DNA of 64,000 nucleotides from assembly GCA_949316495.1 (NCBI GenBank), contig OX439009.1, positions 17,009,701-17,073,700 of the forward strand, given 5' to 3'. The stretch comes from Amphiduros pacificus. Its lineage: Eukaryota > Annelida > Polychaeta > Phyllodocida > Hesionidae. The notes beneath the pieces were generated by a model. The model saw nothing but the letters and a program-made list of their open reading frames with translations, was not told the DNA's origin and made no database searches. Numbering within the stretch: position 1 is the stretch's first letter; every line of letters starts with the position of its first letter. The position numbers and the translations under genes were made by a program. Shown piece by piece: positions 61,664 to 64,000 of the stretch.

Positions 61664-61906
61664 ACCTTGAAATAGCTCAATTGATCGAATATTCACATTG
61701 AAATAGCTCAATTGATACAGTATTCACCTTGACATAGCTCAATTGATACAGTATTCACTTTGAAATAGCTCAATTGATACAGTATTCACCTTGAAATAGC
61801 TCAATTGATACAGTATTCACCTTGACATAGCTCAATTCATACAGTATTCACCTTGAAATAACTCAATTGATACAGTATTCACCTTGAAATAGCTCAATTG
61901 TTGGAG
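61664..61906 (+). repeat. 31-bp minisatellite, about eight copies
   Basis: Unit CTTGAAATAGCTCAATTGAT plus ACAGTATTCAC, in the intron between exons 3 and 4. The core ATAGCTCAATTG equals the A-box part of the tRNA-like sequence that directly follows. The remainder of this intron (61,003-61,663 and 61,953-62,947) shows no further exon; exons 3 and 4 join in phase without one. Confidence 0.9.
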
Positions 61907-61952
61907 TATTTGACTTGAAATCCAGGGATTCCCAGTTCGAATCCCGACAAGT
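61881..61952 (+). repeat. tRNA-like sequence (SINE head or tRNA pseudogene)
   Basis: ATAGCTCAATTGTTGGAGTA resembles a Pol III A box and D arm, and CAGTTCGAATCCCG is a near-perfect B box and T arm, 45 bp apart as in a tRNA. The anticodon stem and acceptor stem do not pair well, so this is more likely a tRNA-derived SINE head or a pseudogene than a working tRNA. Confidence 0.5.
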
Positions 61953-62947
61953 TACTGTCAAGTACTATGAGCAGATATCGTCTGGAATCAGCAGTATATA
62001 AATGTCACCTTCACCCTTTACTACAGGTGCTACCATATGATATCAGATTTGCATGACCCAATAGATGCTTGTTTTCTTGCGCTACCTGAGCGGAGTCACG
62101 GAAGTCTCGGGGGTAGAGGCAGGGTGGGTGGGGCAGGCCGCAGTCAAGCCAGAAACAACAAAGGGCCTTGCATGTTTTGCCAGAAAAGCTTTATCTACCT
62201 GCCAGGATGGGACACAAAATATGATAAAAAGCCATTTGGTGTTAAGGAGATTAAGTTTGAAATATCACATGTTTTTTATGATAAATGTATGCATTAAGCA
62301 TGAGCATTGTCAACTCCAAAATTAAGTGAATAACAGGATAGTGTAAAGAATGATCCATATAAACAAAGCCAACTCTTTAACTATTATACAGGTGGCTGAA
62401 ATTACAGGCCAGTCTGGTTAGAACTATGGACAGCTGCTTATAGCTGTATGAATAATTAATGCATGAGATTGAGTGGTGAGATTAAATGGATGGCAGATAA
62501 TTACTGAATAGAACATGCCACCGAGTTCATTGAACCATGAAGAAATTCACGCCTTGTTGAAGTAGCAGGGTCAGCTGATTATATCTGGAAAATTGCCAAT
62601 AAAACAATTGGTTTTAATAATCACATCACAAAATGTGATGATATTTTAGAGATACACACAATATGATTTTGTTTTGAAAATCCATTTTTTTTTTTGGTTT
62701 GGAAATGTTCATGTAAAAGATGTTAATTATAAGTAAACATGAATGAAATCATGATGAGATAAATCTAATTATGATTACAGTATATAACAAAACACACTAA
62801 AGTTATCAGGATGGCACAAAATAGTGACAAATATATTTTGTTTATCACATTTAAATCAGAATAAATTTTAGAAATATAATATATGGATATCTGACATAGG
62901 ACCTAAGTATACTTATTGAAGTGCTTTATTTTCTGTTTGTGTTTCAG

Positions 62948-63166
62948 TGCTGGTATACGTTGTACTCCACTCAGAGTCGAGGTTTATCCTCGCAAGGACG
63001 TGGAGGGGGAGTGTTCAGATGAAGGCTTCTCTCCAAAGATCATACGCATAGATGAGGGTAACTCAATTAACTGGCACTGGACAGGGTGCAGCATTGCCCA
63101 CACTGTCACTGAGGTCAAGTTCTCACACAAGACGGGTACCCTAGTCACAAAGGAATCATCCGACAA
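62948..63166 (+). CDS. Cupredoxin-like gene, exon 4
   Basis: Acceptor gtgtttcag, completing Ser, then AGIRCTPLRVEVYPRKD closes unit 1. GFSPKIIRIDEGNSINWHW and CSIAHTVTEVKF start unit 2; the His of IAHTV is where the first copper ligand would be. Donor AA|GTAAGA, phase 2. Confidence 0.8.
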
Positions 63167-63348
63167 GTAAGAAAACAATCAGGCACCAGTCTGATGCCAT
63201 ATTTTTTATTTGTTTGTGAAAATAAATTTCTTATTTTGAAGAATGCAAGGTTAGAATCAAAATGTTTTTATCTTGCGTGAAGTTTGATAAAGTTTGATAA
63301 AATATTTCCAAAAAGTTTTGTCAGAAAAAAATCCTTCTTCCTTTCCAG

Positions 63349-63390
63349 ACCTATACCCACAAAAGCTGGCAGCTGGAGAAAAGATTTCAT
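63349..63390 (+). CDS. Cupredoxin-like gene, exon 5 (42-nt micro-exon)
   Basis: Acceptor tcctttccag, PIPTKAGSWRKDF, donor AT|GTAAGT; phase 2-2. Very short, but required for the frame and fold (SWRKDF precedes the MKPGIFYY strand). Confidence 0.72.
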
Positions 63391-63584
63391 GTAAGTATCA
63401 GATCATATTCTTATTAAATGAATTCAGTTTTTGTAAACCAAAACAAAAATTGAACTCCTATCCCTTTATCTCAATACCCTCAATGTGTTGGCCTTTCTAT
63501 ATCATAGATTGCAAAGGAGAAGTGTTTGAAATTAATATTACTCAGTTTTCAATTTGTACTTTATATGAGTTCTATTTTTGGTAG

Positions 63585-63671
63585 GAAACCAGGCATATTT
63601 TATTACCAGACAGAGGGCAGCACTCAGGGTGTGATGCATACTTGTGTGGTACATGTCCGTGAGCGACAGAG
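63585..63671 (+). CDS. Cupredoxin-like gene, exon 6
   Basis: Acceptor atttttggtag, MKPGIFYYQTEGSTQGVMHT then CVVHVRERQ; donor AG|GTGAGA, phase 2-2. Corresponds to the C-terminal ligand loop of cupredoxins, with the usual Cys and His replaced. Confidence 0.78.
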
Positions 63672-63915
63672 GTGAGAGACTTCTAGTGTCAATCTGTATC
63701 AAACATAGACTGCCACCTAATATGATTTTATCAAAACTATTAATCTTAACAACTCGGGAAAAAAAACCATTATATGTTGAAAATTTTCATTCTAATTAAA
63801 ATAATTACCACTCCAAAGGCTCTAGATTTATCTCATAATTCTTTCAATTACCCAAAGTTGAAAATGATTTTCTAACGCAGAGTGAATAGTTATATTGTAT
63901 GTGTGTGTCAAACAG

Positions 63916-64000
63916 GGAGTACCGTGTGGACGTGTTAGACAGATCCTTCGCCCCGCCCATCCTCGTGGTCCAGGAAGGAGATCGAGTCTGGTGGAACTGG
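63916..64000 (+). CDS. Cupredoxin-like gene, exon 7 (cut by window edge)
   Basis: Acceptor gtcaaacag, EYRVDVLDRSFAPPILVVQE and GDRVWWNW, the start of a third unit, running off the window. Confidence 0.75.

Larger units (their letters stand above)
59498..64000 (+). other. Gene (3' end outside window): N-myristoylation-signal protein with cupredoxin-like repeats
   Basis: Seven exons join in consistent phases (1, 0, 2, 2, 2, 2) to give 313 residues before the edge. The N-terminus MGAGASMENEE has Gly2 and Ser6, as N-myristoyltransferase prefers, and no signal peptide. Residues 12-60 are Gly/Pro/Arg-rich with SRPGSRPGSQPGSG repeats and RRGS, a basophilic-kinase-type site. Three cupredoxin-like units follow: about 88-178 (ending in RCTPLRVEVYP), about 190-280 (FSPKIIRIDEGNSINWHW ... 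KPGIFYYQTEGSTQGVMHTC) and one starting at 285 (YRVDVLDRSFAPPILVVQEG, WWNW). The copper ligands of the C-x-x-x-x-H-x-x-x-x-M loop are not evident, so copper binding is doubtful. Cytosolic membrane attachment is inferred. Confidence 0.75.

Noticed and set aside
62037-62325. Overlapping plus-strand frames of 86 codons between exons 3 and 4 of the cupredoxin-like gene
   Set aside because: Exons 3 and 4 join in phase without them, and no flanking acceptor/donor pair keeps the frame.

Overview
The window is AT-rich animal DNA. Its genes are split into short exons by introns with GT/GC...AG ends, and a large share is tandem repeat. The domain mix (a long sushi-domain protein ending in a laminin-G-like domain, an SH2 adaptor, a cupredoxin-like protein), together with abundant minisatellites, poly(TA) tracts and a repeat family ending in a GACGGACAGAC-rich tail, suggests a lophotrochozoan invertebrate, most likely a bivalve mollusc. 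That assignment is inference. Exons were placed by hand from splice sites, reading phase and domain residues; in each of the three genes the phases add up across every join.

Region 1 (1-17,864, + strand) is the 3' part of one large secreted or cell-surface gene. I place 16 sushi/CCP exons (nine of a 4-cysteine type A, seven of a 6-cysteine type B), all bounded by phase-1 introns, then a single laminin-G-like exon. The first five A-B pairs are very recent tandem copies. Two blocks of about 2.81 kb are almost identical, their junctions lie inside an A exon, and the third A exon is a chimera of two allelic types. The introns carry copy-number-variable minisatellites and truncated A-exon relics.

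Region 2 (17,865-39,860) has no gene I can recognise. It holds a cluster of near-perfect hairpins (18.1-18.4 kb), an array of about 180-bp repeats with relatives at 31.5-33.3 kb in both orientations, a 22-copy satellite of about 190/203 bp (21.1-25.4 kb), a degenerate repeat studded with AGGTCA-N-TGACCT palindromes (26.1-27.3 kb), a dispersed repeat with AGGTCA-A-AGGTCA direct repeats (34.2-35.9 and 38.9-39.4 kb), and long TA tracts including a 240-bp palindromic one.

Region 3 (39,861-47,858) is the C-terminal part of a minus-strand SH2 adaptor gene with four exons (290 codons), a proline-rich linker and a WW-like end. Its stop codon lies inside the first unit of a 36-bp, roughly 49-copy minisatellite whose unit matches the CTCF-site consensus at 13 of 14 positions. 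A CpG-rich patch at 47.5-47.86 kb with a perfect GTCACGTGAC site and a splice donor may be a promoter region.

Region 4 (47,859-64,000, + strand) has three adjacent minisatellites (50.2-53.9 kb), a four-fold direct repeat of TGACCT half-sites, then the 5' half of a gene for an apparently N-myristoylated, signal-peptide-free protein with at least three cupredoxin-like repeats. It runs off the right edge.
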